Shown piece by piece: positions 16,156 through 25,896 of a stretch of 64,000 nucleotides of DNA. The position numbers and the translations under genes are program-made. Source of the stretch: an uncultured Collinsella sp. (GTDB taxonomy: Bacteria; Actinomycetota; Coriobacteriia; Coriobacteriales; Coriobacteriaceae); assembly GCA_902470095.1 (NCBI GenBank), contig CABRFG010000001.1, positions 31,258 to 95,257 of the forward strand. Reading direction: 5' to 3'. The first letter of the stretch is position 1; the number at the start of each line of letters is the position of its first letter. The notes under the pieces are model-generated. The model worked only from the letters and a program-made list of their open reading frames with translations, was not told the origin of the DNA and searched no databases.

Positions 16156-16557
16156 ATGAGCTTCACTCGCAAGACTCTCAAAATCCTTGCTCTCATCTAC
16201 TTTGTTTTGGGCATCGCCAGCCTCGTCACCGCCGGCGTCGGTATCGCCACGGGCGGTCTCGATTCCACGTACGGTTCGTACGCCACGCTCGCAGCGGTCG
16301 TGCTTATCGCCAAGGGTCTCGTCGACCTTGCCGCAGGCGTCGCCGGTATCAAGGGCGCCAACAAGCCTTCGCAGGTGGACGGCGCGTTTAAGCTCGGTAT
16401 TGTTGCCGCGGTCGCCACGCTTGCCCAAGCGGTGCTCACGCTTCCCGCGTTTGGCGGCGACGCCATCAACTTTGGCGCCTTTGTCATCGTGGTGTACGAC
16501 CTGTTCTTTGTCCAGCAGGCACACGCCGTTAAGGCCGAGAACAAGGACCGCCTGTAA
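16156..16557 (+). CDS. Small four-helix membrane protein of unknown function
   Basis: A 133-residue protein that is almost entirely membrane: hydrophobic helices at about residues 8-30, 43-64, 77-97 and 103-120, with a short basic and acidic C-terminal tail (KAENKDRL). GAAAGGA lies before the ATG at 16156; an upstream in-frame start would have no site. No family motif was recognised, although the pattern resembles small DUF-type integral proteins. It is followed by a hairpin at 16596-16631 and faces rlmA. Confidence 0.7.
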   Translation: MSFTRKTLKILALIYFVLGIASLVTAGVGIATGGLDSTYGSYATLAAVVLIAKGLVDLAAGVAGIKGANKPSQVDGAFKLGIVAAVATLAQAVLTLPAFGGDAINFGAFVIVVYDLFFVQQAHAVKAENKDRL

Positions 16558-16595
16558 GCGCTCGCTTCTCATAACCTCTGCAGCCAAGCAACTAA

Positions 16596-16631
16596 AAAGG
16601 GCCGATCGCGCATCTCCGCGGTCGGCCCTTT
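16596..16631. terminator. Bidirectional terminator between the membrane gene and rlmA
   Basis: Arms AAAGGGCCGA (16596-16605) and its complement (16622-16631), with an inner CGCG pair (16607-16610 with 16617-16620). A-rich and T-rich flanks allow use on both strands between the convergent genes. Confidence 0.75.
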
Positions 16632-16685
16632 ACGTTTGCCCAGATAAAACCTACCAAAATAAACCTGTCCCTTTTTGGCAGGTTG

Positions 16686-17501
16686 TTAGCTGTGGCGGTA
16701 CTCGGCGATGATGAAGTCGATGTCAGTCTGAAGGGTATCGAGGTTTGCCAGGCGCTCTTTGTCGGCGGGGCGCGTGCGGTAGTAGTACGGCGTCATCTGG
16801 AACACCGCCTCGATGTCCGCCTGGGTCTGAAGCGTAATATTCGCAGACACCCGCTGCGTTCCGACCAACTCGAGCTCGGTGGTCTTCGGCAGCTTCTCGT
16901 CGTTAAGGTACGGCGTGTCGTAGAGTACCTCCTTGAGCCCAAACAGATGGCGGGCACCCGGCACCACGGTGTAAAGCGAACCCTCCGGTGCCAGCACGCG
17001 GGCAAACTCGCGCTCATTAAAGGGAGCAAAGAGCTCGGTCACCATATCGAAGGCGCCATCGGGCACGGGGATATCCTTCATGTTGGCCACAAAATAGGTC
17101 GCATCGCCGCGCTTGGCCGCAAGGCGCACCATCTCTTTGCCCAGGTCGAACCCGTAAGCATCCACGCCCGGCACTGCGCCCATGGCGCTGGTGTAATAGC
17201 CCTCGCCGCAGCAAATATCGAGCAAGGTCATGGGGCCGTTCGCAGACGCTGCACGCCCAGACACCCGCTCGCTCACGAGCTCGACCATTGCATCGCGCAA
17301 CGGCGCATAGTATCCACGGTTCAGAAAGTCGCGACGGCTGCGCGCCTGCGACTTGGGATCACCCATGGAGTCGCCGCTCTTGGACGAGCGCAGTAGATAT
17401 AGATAGCCCTCGCGAGCACGGTCAAACCGGTGTCCGCCCGCGCATGCGGCCCCGCGCTCGTCGTCCACCAACGGCTCATGGCAAACGGGACACAACAACA
17501 T
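16686..17501 (-). CDS. rlmA: 23S rRNA (guanine-N1)-methyltransferase RlmA-like
   Basis: A 271-residue protein of the RlmA/RrmA group, which methylates N1 of G745 or G748 in 23S rRNA. The N-terminus carries the family zinc site CPVCHEPLVDDERGAACAGGH (Cys4, Cys7, Cys20 and a His). The methyltransferase core has LLDICCGEGYYT and YGFDLGKEMVRLAAKR, followed by ELFAPFNEREFARVL. AAGGAG precedes the ATG at 17501. Gram-positive RlmAII members can influence sensitivity to tylosin-type macrolides; which guanine is used here cannot be read from sequence. Confidence 0.87.
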   Translation of the reverse strand: MLLCPVCHEPLVDDERGAACAGGHRFDRAREGYLYLLRSSKSGDSMGDPKSQARSRRDFLNRGYYAPLRDAMVELVSERVSGRAASANGPMTLLDICCGEGYYTSAMGAVPGVDAYGFDLGKEMVRLAAKRGDATYFVANMKDIPVPDGAFDMVTELFAPFNEREFARVLAPEGSLYTVVPGARHLFGLKEVLYDTPYLNDEKLPKTTELELVGTQRVSANITLQTQADIEAVFQMTPYYYRTRPADKERLANLDTLQTDIDFIIAEYRHS

Positions 17502-17559
17502 GGCAACTCCTTAGCGCGAACAACACAACGCCCACCATTGTCGCACGCCTTCCCCACCT

Positions 17560-17651
17560 AGTCATTGGGGACGTTCTTGAATGTCTAGTTAGAAGAGATA
17601 AGGAGTGTCCCCAGCTGTCGGCAGAAAAGGAACGTCCCTAAGTGCCGACTG
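17560..17651. repeat. Family B intergenic repeat, degenerate copy
   Basis: Starts with AGTCATTGGGGACGTTCTTG, as in the copies at 31376 and 42626, and later contains GTGTCCCC and GAACGTCCC. A 7-bp arm pair (GTCGGCA, TGCCGAC) closes its right part. It lies between the divergent rlmA and MATE genes. Confidence 0.6.
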
Positions 17652-17717
17652 AATGCATTAGGAGTATCATCGTCTGCGCAAATAAGCACGAAATAGCATG
17701 TTAGAGATTGAGAGCGT

Positions 17718-19100
17718 ATGGCTGATACCGCATCTAAGCACATTGACATGATCACCGGCTCGCTGTGGCGAAATATTCCCCTGTTCGCCTTCCCCGTGGC
17801 CGCCACGAGCATCTTGGAGCAGCTGTCGAACCTCATCGCCACGGTCATCATCGGTAACTTCTCGGGCGACCAGGGAACCCTCGCCATGGCGGCGGTCGGC
17901 TCCAATGTTCCGCTTACCAGTCTTATGCTCAACCTGTTTATTGGCATGTCGCTTGGCTCCAACGTGGTCATCGCCAACGCTATCGGCCGCAACGATCAGA
18001 ACATGGTCAAACGCGCCGTCCATACCTCGATTTTAATGGCGCTCGTGGGCTTTGTCGTCATCGCGCTGGGCGAGATCTTTGCCGAGTCCATGCTCGCCGC
18101 GCTCAACGTTCCCGCCGAAACCATGCCGCTCGCCTCGCTCTACCTGCGCGTCTTTTTGCTCAGCCTGCCCTCGATCTTGCTCTACAACTTTGAGGCCGCG
18201 ATCTTCCGCTCCGTCGGCATCACCCGCATGCCGCTGCAGGCGCTTGCCGTGTCCACCGTCCTCAACATTGGCCTGGACCTCATCTTTGTCCCCGTACTCC
18301 ACTGGGGCGTCGCAGGCGTCGCCATCGCCACCGCCATCGCCTACACCGTCAGCGCCGCCACGCTCTTTATCCGCCTGCTCAAGACCGACTCCGTCGTCCG
18401 CGTCACCCCACGCGACCTGGCTATCGACCCCGTCGCCCTCAAGCGCATCGTCAAGATTGGCCTGCCCGCCGGCATCCAAAGCGCCGTCTTTGCCGTCGCC
18501 AACATCATCATCCAGTCTGCCATCAACAGTCTGGGCACCGAGGTCATGGCCGCATCGAGCGCCGCCATGAGCCTGGAGTACGTGTGCTACAACCTGCTCA
18601 ACAGCTTTAGCCAGGCGTGCACCACCTTTGTGGGACAAAACCACGGTGCCCGCCAGATTGACCGCTGCACCAAGACGCTCAAGGTCTGCCTGGTCGAAGG
18701 CGGCATCGTTGCGCTCACCACGATTGTCGTCATTGTCGGCCTGGGGCGCGAGATCCTGTCGCTGTTCAACAGCGATCCCAACATCGTCTCGATCGGCTAT
18801 ATCCGCGTGTGCTCGATCTTCCCGGCATACGCCTTTAGCATGTTCTACGAAAACATGTCCGGTTATCTGCGCGGCTTTGGCATCTCGCTCACGCCCGCCC
18901 TCATCACCATGATCTGCGTCTGCGGCATCCGCTTCTATTGGGTGTTCTGCGTGTTCCCGCACTTCCGCACTTTTGCGAACATCATGATGGTCTCCCCCAT
19001 CAGCCTGGGCACTACGGCGTTCTTTATGGTCGTGGCGGTACTACTTTGCCACCCGGCACGCACCTATCGCGCCACCCAAGCCAAAGCGACAGCCCGCTAA
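17718..19100 (+). CDS. MATE-family multidrug/Na+ antiporter
   Basis: A 460-residue membrane protein with about twelve hydrophobic helices arranged as two pseudo-repeats, as in MATE exporters. Typical elements include the early FPVAATSILEQLSNLIATVIIGNF and the second-half AGIQSAVFAVANIIIQSAINSLG, which correspond to the paired first helices of each bundle. It would export cationic compounds with Na+ or H+. The ATG at 17718 follows a weak GAGAG site. The gene is alone, with a repeat region upstream and a convergent LysR gene downstream. Substrate is unknown. Confidence 0.88.
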   Translation: MADTASKHIDMITGSLWRNIPLFAFPVAATSILEQLSNLIATVIIGNFSGDQGTLAMAAVGSNVPLTSLMLNLFIGMSLGSNVVIANAIGRNDQNMVKRAVHTSILMALVGFVVIALGEIFAESMLAALNVPAETMPLASLYLRVFLLSLPSILLYNFEAAIFRSVGITRMPLQALAVSTVLNIGLDLIFVPVLHWGVAGVAIATAIAYTVSAATLFIRLLKTDSVVRVTPRDLAIDPVALKRIVKIGLPAGIQSAVFAVANIIIQSAINSLGTEVMAASSAAMSLEYVCYNLLNSFSQACTTFVGQNHGARQIDRCTKTLKVCLVEGGIVALTTIVVIVGLGREILSLFNSDPNIVSIGYIRVCSIFPAYAFSMFYENMSGYLRGFGISLTPALITMICVCGIRFYWVFCVFPHFRTFANIMMVSPISLGTTAFFMVVAVLLCHPARTYRATQAKATAR

Positions 19101-19127
19101 ACACCGCGCTCAACGCCACGCCAGTCA

Positions 19128-19994
19128 TTAATTGACAATATGCGAGCTCATATAGTCGATAAAGCGCCTCGTGGCGATGGGCATGGTGTCCCAGCTGCGC
19201 CAGGCGGCCACCACGTCGCGCGAGGGGGCATGCACGATGGGACGCACGCGAATATCGGTCTGCATGCCCTCGACGGTACGGCGATACAGCATGCTCACGC
19301 CTAGGCCCTCCTCGACCATCGCCATGATGGTGTAGTCGTCGGTCACCTCGCTCGTCACGTGCGGCGACAGCCCATGCGCCGCAAATGCATCGAGTACTAG
19401 GCTCTGTTCGCCCTCATCCAGCAGCACAAACGGCTCGGACGCCAGGTCGGCGAGTGTCACCTTTTCCTTTGCCGTCAGCGGATGCGTGGCCGGCAACAAT
19501 GCCACCAACTCGTCGTGATAGACCACGCGCTTCTCGAGCCCCGCGGTAAACCCGCGTGCCGTAAAGCAATAATCGACCACGCCATCGTGCACCCACTGGG
19601 CGTTGCGCGTGTAATCGCCCTGCTTGAGGGTAAAGTGCACGCCCGGGTGCAGGGCTCCAAAGTCGCGGATTACGCGCGGCAACACGGTACGGCTCACGTT
19701 GGTAAACGTCGCAATGCGAATATCAGTCGAGGAGAGCCCCAGCAGCTCCTGGCGCTTGCCCTCGAGCTCGGCCTCGGCAGTTACGATCTGTCGCAGATAC
19801 GGCAGATACTGCTTGCCATCGCGCGTAAGCGACACACCCTGTTTTCTGCGCTCGATAAGCGTGGTACCCAGCTCGCGTTCAAGCGCCTTGACGGCCTGGC
19901 TCACCGCACTTTGCGTATAGCCCAGCTCGTCCGCCGCGCGTTTCAGGCTGCCGCGATCGACCACCATACAAACAATCTGATACCGCGATGCCAT
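19128..19994 (-). CDS. LysR-family transcriptional regulator
   Basis: A 288-residue LysR-type activator or repressor. The N-terminal winged helix is clear (LKRAADELGYTQSAVSQAVKALERELGTTLIERRKQGVSLT), followed by the linker helix and a two-lobed effector domain from about residue 90. GGAGG precedes the ATG at 19994. The gene is transcribed away from the EamA transporter at 20153 with about 158 bases between them, the standard LysR arrangement, so that transporter is the likeliest target and its substrate or a related metabolite the likely effector. The intergenic stretch is AT-rich near TTAATCATACTGAAG, but I could not fix the binding site. Confidence 0.88.
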   Translation of the reverse strand: MASRYQIVCMVVDRGSLKRAADELGYTQSAVSQAVKALERELGTTLIERRKQGVSLTRDGKQYLPYLRQIVTAEAELEGKRQELLGLSSTDIRIATFTNVSRTVLPRVIRDFGALHPGVHFTLKQGDYTRNAQWVHDGVVDYCFTARGFTAGLEKRVVYHDELVALLPATHPLTAKEKVTLADLASEPFVLLDEGEQSLVLDAFAAHGLSPHVTSEVTDDYTIMAMVEEGLGVSMLYRRTVEGMQTDIRVRPIVHAPSRDVVAAWRSWDTMPIATRRFIDYMSSHIVN

Positions 19995-20152
19995 CGTGCC
20001 TCCATATCAATGCAGCCGTAAAACGTTTTGCCAGGGCTTTTCCCGCCAACATTAGCATTTCTTAATCATACTGAAGATACATTCGCTTTACTACATCCAA
20101 ATCTGGGAGCAGAATCCCTTTTACGAAATCGTTCTGTAACAAAAGGAGTCCC

Positions 20153-21055
20153 ATGGATCGCAAAAAAGCAATCGCGCTCTCATTTTCCGTTCCCGTCGCA
20201 TGGGGCTTTTCGTACCCCCTTATGAAGATCGGCATGGACAGCATGAACGCCACGAGCATCGTCGCGCTGCGCTGCATCATCGCCTTTGCGGCCTGCCTAC
20301 TGCTCTTCCACAGGCGCGCGTTCCGTATCAACCGCGATCTTATGGTCCGCGCCGCCATCATCGGCGCCATTATGGCAACCGAGCTCACCTGCATGTGCCT
20401 GGGCTCCAGCCTCACCTCTGCCTCCACCGCCGGTTTTTTGCAGAGCCTGACGGTCGTGATCGTGCCGTTTGCCAACGCCGCCCTGCTGCGTCGCGCCCCC
20501 GAACGCAAAGTGCTCGTCGGCACCGCCATCGTCACCTGCGGCATGCTGCTGCTCTCGGGCGCCGACTTTACCAGCCTGAATCCCGGCGCGATCATCATGC
20601 TGCTCTCGGCCTTTATCTATGCCGGCCATATCATTGTGGCGAAGCGCTTTGTCGAAGATGTCGACCCGCTGGCCCTGGGCGTTTGGCAGCTGGGCTTCGG
20701 CGGCTTGTTCTCGGGCATCGCTGCATTCACCTTTGGCGGCCTCACGCTTCCCGGCACGCCGGGCGAGGTCGCGGTCGTCGTCGCGCTCGCACTCATCTGC
20801 TCTGCCTACGGCTTTATCACCCAGACGCTCGTGCAGCCCCACGTGCCCGCCGAGACCACCGGCTTCGCCTTCTCGCTCGAGCCGGTCTGCTCCGCCGTCT
20901 TCTCGTTCTTCCTGGTTGGCGAGGTCCTGAGCCCCATCGCCTTCTTTGGCGCCGCTCTCATCCTCACCGGCGTCATGGCGGCAACCGTCGAGCTTCCGCG
21001 CCTTCGCGCACATGAACAGGCTCGCATGGCAGGAGCGCCCGAGCACGTTTCGTAG
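20153..21055 (+). CDS. EamA/DMT-superfamily transporter
   Basis: A 300-residue permease with ten predicted helices in two EamA repeats (about residues 5-140 and 150-285). The second repeat ends VGEVLSPIAFFGAALILTGVMAATVELPRL, typical of the family's last two helices. Such carriers export or import small metabolites such as amino acids. AAAGGAG precedes the ATG at 20153. It is divergent from the LysR gene and probably under its control. The substrate is not evident. Confidence 0.87.
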   Translation: MDRKKAIALSFSVPVAWGFSYPLMKIGMDSMNATSIVALRCIIAFAACLLLFHRRAFRINRDLMVRAAIIGAIMATELTCMCLGSSLTSASTAGFLQSLTVVIVPFANAALLRRAPERKVLVGTAIVTCGMLLLSGADFTSLNPGAIIMLLSAFIYAGHIIVAKRFVEDVDPLALGVWQLGFGGLFSGIAAFTFGGLTLPGTPGEVAVVVALALICSAYGFITQTLVQPHVPAETTGFAFSLEPVCSAVFSFFLVGEVLSPIAFFGAALILTGVMAATVELPRLRAHEQARMAGAPEHVS

Positions 21056-21143
21056 ACCCCACTCTTCATACAGCCGCGGCATAAAGGCAACCGGTGCGCC
21101 TTTACAATAGATGCCAATAGAGCATCTGGCATAAAGGAGCCCC

Positions 21144-21869
21144 ATGGACAGCGCAACTCGCGACCGCAACATAGCAACTTGGTTGGGCGATGCGCCGCAG
21201 CCGGTACGTGACACTACGAACCAGCTGCTCGAGCGCATCGCCCTTTTGCGTGCCGAGCAGACCATCTATCCGGCACAAGACGACATTCTCAATGCCCTCG
21301 CCTACACGCCGGCCGACCAGGTCAAGGTTGTCATCTTGGGTCAGGACCCCTATCACGGACCCAACCAGGCCATGGGGCTGTCGTTCTCGGTCCCCGCGAC
21401 GCAAACCAAGTTGCCGCCGAGCCTGCGCAACATTTACAAGGAACTCAAAGCCGATCTGGGCTGCCCCATTCCCGCCACGGGAGACCTAACCCCATGGGCA
21501 CGGCAGGGCGTCCTGCTCCTCAACACTACGCTCACCGTGCGCGAGCATGCCGCCAACTCGCACGCCAAACTGGGCTGGAGCACGCTCACCGACTATGTTA
21601 TCGAACGCTGCTGTCAGCTGCCCCAACCGGTCGTCTTTTTGGCATGGGGTCGCTTTGCCCAGCAGATGGTCGAAGGCAAGCTCGCCGCAACTGGTGCGGG
21701 CAAGGCAACCGGCAAGTTCTGCCTGGCCTCTACGCACCCCTCGCCGCTTTCGGCCAACCGTGCCACGGCAGAACTCCCCGCCTTTATGGGGTCGCGCCCC
21801 TTCTCGACAGCCAATCGGCTACTCGAACAGCACGACTCGACCCCCGTCAACTGGACTTGCCTCGGCTAA
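21144..21869 (+). CDS. ung: Uracil-DNA glycosylase, family 1
   Basis: A 241-residue enzyme that cuts uracil from DNA as the first step of base-excision repair. The water-activating motif GQDPYHGPNQAMGLSFSV holds Asp68, and the leucine-intercalation loop reads HPSPLSANR near residue 190; both are hallmarks of family 1. LLLNTTLTVREHAANSH is the uracil-binding region. AAAGGAG precedes the ATG at 21144. A strong terminator follows at 21884. Confidence 0.96.
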   Translation: MDSATRDRNIATWLGDAPQPVRDTTNQLLERIALLRAEQTIYPAQDDILNALAYTPADQVKVVILGQDPYHGPNQAMGLSFSVPATQTKLPPSLRNIYKELKADLGCPIPATGDLTPWARQGVLLLNTTLTVREHAANSHAKLGWSTLTDYVIERCCQLPQPVVFLAWGRFAQQMVEGKLAATGAGKATGKFCLASTHPSPLSANRATAELPAFMGSRPFSTANRLLEQHDSTPVNWTCLG

Positions 21870-21883
21870 AAATCGATACATCA

Positions 21884-21919
21884 AAAACGCGCCCGACGGC
21901 TTTCCATCGGGCGCGTTTT
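21884..21919. terminator. Bidirectional terminator between ung and the SDR gene
   Basis: A 13-bp stem, AAAACGCGCCCGA (21884-21896) with complement (21907-21919), and a 10-base loop. A and T runs at both ends allow use on both strands; the SDR stop codon begins two bases beyond. Confidence 0.9.
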
Positions 21920-21920
21920 A

Positions 21921-22601
21921 CTACTCGGGCCAGATAAACTGGGTGCGGCCGGCCTCGCCGCCATCGATCAACAGGCTCTGCCCGGTCATAAACCGGTTGG
22001 TCATGCCCACAAAGTAGATCCACTCGGCGATCTCTTGGGCAGTGGCCCAGCGCTTAAGCGGCGTGAGCTCCATAATCTGGTTCCACAGGTGCTCGTCTTC
22101 CATCACACAACGGTTGAGCGGCGTGATAACGCCACCCGGGTCCACACTGTTGGCGATGGCCTGCGGCGCCAGGCGGTTTGCAAGGTTTTTGGTGTAGGCG
22201 ATAACGCCGCCCTTGCTGGCAGCATAGGCGGGAAACTCCGATCCCGTATGCCCGCTCGCCGACCCCACATTGACCACGGATTTAATAGCCGGCGTCGGCT
22301 TGGCGGCAAGCCCCTCCCCCACAAAGGCGTAACGCTCGGTCACGTTGATGGTTCCACACAGGTTGGCGGCGATGTCGTCGGCCGAATCCTGCGTACCGGC
22401 AACGTTGACGATTACCTGGGGTTCAAGGTCAACTGGAAACGAGTCCGGCTCGCGGACGTCAACGATCAGATGGCGGTAGCGCTCGTGTTCGATCGCCGCC
22501 GGCAGCAGATCAAAGCCCACGACCTCGTGGCCCTCGTCCAAGAAGCGCTGCACGCACGCGGCTCCGATACCGCCCGAAGCGCCCGTGATCAAAACCCGCA
22601 T
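21921..22601 (-). CDS. Short-chain dehydrogenase/reductase
   Basis: A 226-residue SDR oxidoreductase. The dinucleotide loop is TGASGGIG (6-13); the catalytic set is visible as the Ser of NVGSASGH and the YAASKGG motif (Tyr and Lys), and DPGGVITPL follows. It would reduce or oxidise a keto or hydroxyl group using NAD(P)(H). It starts nine bases after the VUT transporter gene on the same strand, with AAGGAG before its ATG, so the two are probably one transcript; why a dehydrogenase should accompany a queuosine-precursor transporter is not clear. The substrate is unknown. Confidence 0.86.
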   Translation of the reverse strand: MRVLITGASGGIGAACVQRFLDEGHEVVGFDLLPAAIEHERYRHLIVDVREPDSFPVDLEPQVIVNVAGTQDSADDIAANLCGTINVTERYAFVGEGLAAKPTPAIKSVVNVGSASGHTGSEFPAYAASKGGVIAYTKNLANRLAPQAIANSVDPGGVITPLNRCVMEDEHLWNQIMELTPLKRWATAQEIAEWIYFVGMTNRFMTGQSLLIDGGEAGRTQFIWPE

Positions 22602-22610
22602 ACTTGCTCC

Positions 22611-23333
22611 TTAGGCGGTTGCGTGGCGCTCGAGGTACTCGGAGCCCACATTCTCACGCTCCCAGCCGCGCACGACCTTGTAGCCCACGGGGCTCAGGAA
22701 GACCTCGCACAGCAGCTCGGCGACAGCGCCGGTCAGCGAGCACATAAGGACCTGCACCCAGGTCCAACCAAAGAACGTGTGGCTCACTACAATGGCAAAG
22801 ACCAGGTTGTCGACAAACTGGCCAACACCCGTGGACACATAGGAGCGGAAGGCGAAGCTCGCAAAGTTATTCTTTTTGAGCATACGGCCGAGCGACTGGT
22901 TGAGCGTGGAGTTAACCACGGCAGAAACGAGCATTGCCAGCGAAGAGCCCAGCACCACGTACCAGGTGCCACCGATGGTGGCGTTTAGGGCAGTGTTGAC
23001 CTCGATCATGCCGGTGTCGTAGTAGGCGCCCCACATACCGGGCGTGAGCGAGCATGCCCAAAAGCACAGGCTCACGGCCAGGTTAACCAGCAGCGCGAGG
23101 ATAGAAATTTTGATGGATGCCTTGGCGCCAAAGCGCTTGCAGATCATGTCCTGGCACAAAAACGAGACCCAGCTCACCACAAAGCCACAGTCGAGCGCCA
23201 GATACGGCAGGCTGATAAGTTCTTTGTTGGCCAGCAGGTTCATCATGATGACGCTCACGAAAAACAGCGAAACCGTTGCCGCGGGGATGCTCCGCAACAG
23301 GACCTTGTAGTCCTCCATGACCTTCTTGATCAT
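22611..23333 (-). CDS. VUT-family (YhhQ-like) queuosine-precursor transporter
   Basis: A 240-residue integral membrane protein with about six helices belonging to the VUT/YhhQ (COG1738) family, known for uptake of the queuosine precursors preQ0 and preQ1. Family landmarks include LDCGFVVSWVSFLCQDMICKRFGAK and GQFVDNLVFAIVVSHTFFG (the conserved QFxD motif). AAAGGAG precedes the ATG at 23333 and forms part of the candidate preQ1 riboswitch at 23341-23389, an independent hint that the ligand is preQ1. The SDR gene follows nine bases later. Confidence 0.87.
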   Translation of the reverse strand: MIKKVMEDYKVLLRSIPAATVSLFFVSVIMMNLLANKELISLPYLALDCGFVVSWVSFLCQDMICKRFGAKASIKISILALLVNLAVSLCFWACSLTPGMWGAYYDTGMIEVNTALNATIGGTWYVVLGSSLAMLVSAVVNSTLNQSLGRMLKKNNFASFAFRSYVSTGVGQFVDNLVFAIVVSHTFFGWTWVQVLMCSLTGAVAELLCEVFLSPVGYKVVRGWERENVGSEYLERHATA

Positions 23334-23340
23334 TATGTAC

Positions 23341-23389
23341 TCCTTTGGTTTTAGGTTTAACGAGCAGGATATCGGACCCGAACTGCTCG
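23341..23389 (-). promoter_or_regulatory. Candidate preQ1-I riboswitch
   Basis: On the gene strand a 7-bp P1 stem (CGAGCAG, 23389-23383, with CTGCTCG, 23367-23361) encloses a 15-base loop ending in C, and is followed by the A-rich tail TTAAACCTAAAACCAAAGG that runs into the ribosome binding site of the VUT gene. Tail, P1 and the final loop C follow the preQ1-I plan, in which the tail folds back as a pseudoknot and hides the ribosome binding site. The loop is longer than the usual ten to twelve bases, which lowers certainty. Confidence 0.55.
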
Positions 23390-23489
23390 GACGCCCCGGC
23401 CTTGAGACGACGGTGGGTATGATAGCCGCTCACACGGCATCAGGCAAGCAAACGGCGCGGCAGCCCCGCAGGGCCACCGCGCCGATGCG

Positions 23490-25103
<1,614 letters not shown>

Positions 25104-25243
25104 GCGGATCCTTTCTTGCATTGAGTGCATTACGTCGATGTAACCGCACTATTGTAGCCGCGAAATGCTGCAGCAGGGCACCTATCAGGACAAATTCATC
25201 AGTTGGGACCTGTGTAGCAGTCGATGGCGGCACTCCGCAGTAG

Positions 25244-25383
25244 TTTGTCTCGATCTGTAACATCTAGACGGTTTTTGAACCTCTACCTGTTACAGATTTA
25301 GACAAACAGGTGGGCGTCCCAGAAAGATCTCGATCTGTAACATCTAGCCACTCAAAACGGGTCCATCTGTTACAGATTGAGAT
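25244..25383. repeat. Tandem pair of ATCTGTAACA inverted repeats
   Basis: Two adjacent palindromic units. Unit 1 has 19-base arms (25244-25262 and 25288-25306, two mismatches); unit 2 has 16-base arms (25327-25342 and 25368-25383, one mismatch). Both have the core ATCTGTAACATCTAG on the left and TGTTACAGAT on the right. They fill the 362-base gap between prfC and the GntR operon, which otherwise shows no gene apart from the promoter at its right end. Confidence 0.8.
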
Positions 25384-25414
25384 GAATGAACGAGCGGACA
25401 ATCCCTATTTCCTC

Positions 25415-25465
25415 TTGCGTAACTGTGCATAGTGTATATATACTGTGCTTACCGGTTATATACAC
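25415..25465 (+). promoter_or_regulatory. Promoter and GntR (YtrA-type) operator
   Basis: A promoter TTGCGT (25415-25420), 18 bases, TATACT (25439-25444). Over the -10 lies the perfect palindrome GTATATATAC (25434-25443), and GTGTATAT (25432-25439) pairs as an inverted repeat with ATATACAC (25458-25465). This fits autoregulation by the GntR protein of the operon. Confidence 0.65.
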
Positions 25466-25492
25466 GTGTAGCCCAACAGCTAAGGAGCCGCT

Positions 25493-25873
25493 GTGGACAT
25501 CATCCTATCCAACTCGAGCGATAAACCCATCTATGAGCAGATATCTTCGCAGGTTAAAGCTCAGATCCTTTCGGGCACACTCACCGCGGGAGCCAAACTC
25601 CCCAGCATCCGTGCACTCGCGAGCGATCTTGGCGTGAGCGTCATCACCACCAAGCGGGCCTACGCCGACCTGGAGCAGCTCGGGTTTATCTGCACCGTGC
25701 AAGGCAAAGGCTGCTTTGTCGCCGAGGGCAACCAGGAGCTTTTGCGCGAAAACCAGCTCTGCCATATCGAAGAGCTACTTGCGAAAGCGGCGAGCCAAGC
25801 CGAAGCCTTGGGCGTCACGCGCGACAAGCTGCACGAGATGCTCGACCTGGTAGCCCCCGAAACCATGCAGTAG
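25493..25873 (+). CDS. GntR-family regulator, YtrA subgroup
   Basis: A 126-residue regulator with an N-terminal winged helix (PIYEQISSQVKAQILSGTLTAGAKLPSIRALASDLGVSVITTKRAYADLEQLGFI) and only a short helical tail, the layout of the YtrA subgroup that controls neighbouring ABC transporters. The start is GTG 25493 with AAGGAG before it. It leads an operon with the ATPase (25897) and permease (26775) and probably represses its own promoter through the TATAC-type repeats at 25432-25465. Confidence 0.9.
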   Translation: MDIILSNSSDKPIYEQISSQVKAQILSGTLTAGAKLPSIRALASDLGVSVITTKRAYADLEQLGFICTVQGKGCFVAEGNQELLRENQLCHIEELLAKAASQAEALGVTRDKLHEMLDLVAPETMQ

Positions 25874-25896
25874 CCATCTGCAAGAAAGGCTATACC

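Noticed and set aside
22035..22988. 317-residue plus-strand frame across the SDR and VUT genes
   Set aside because: Both minus-strand genes have family motifs and good ribosome binding sites.
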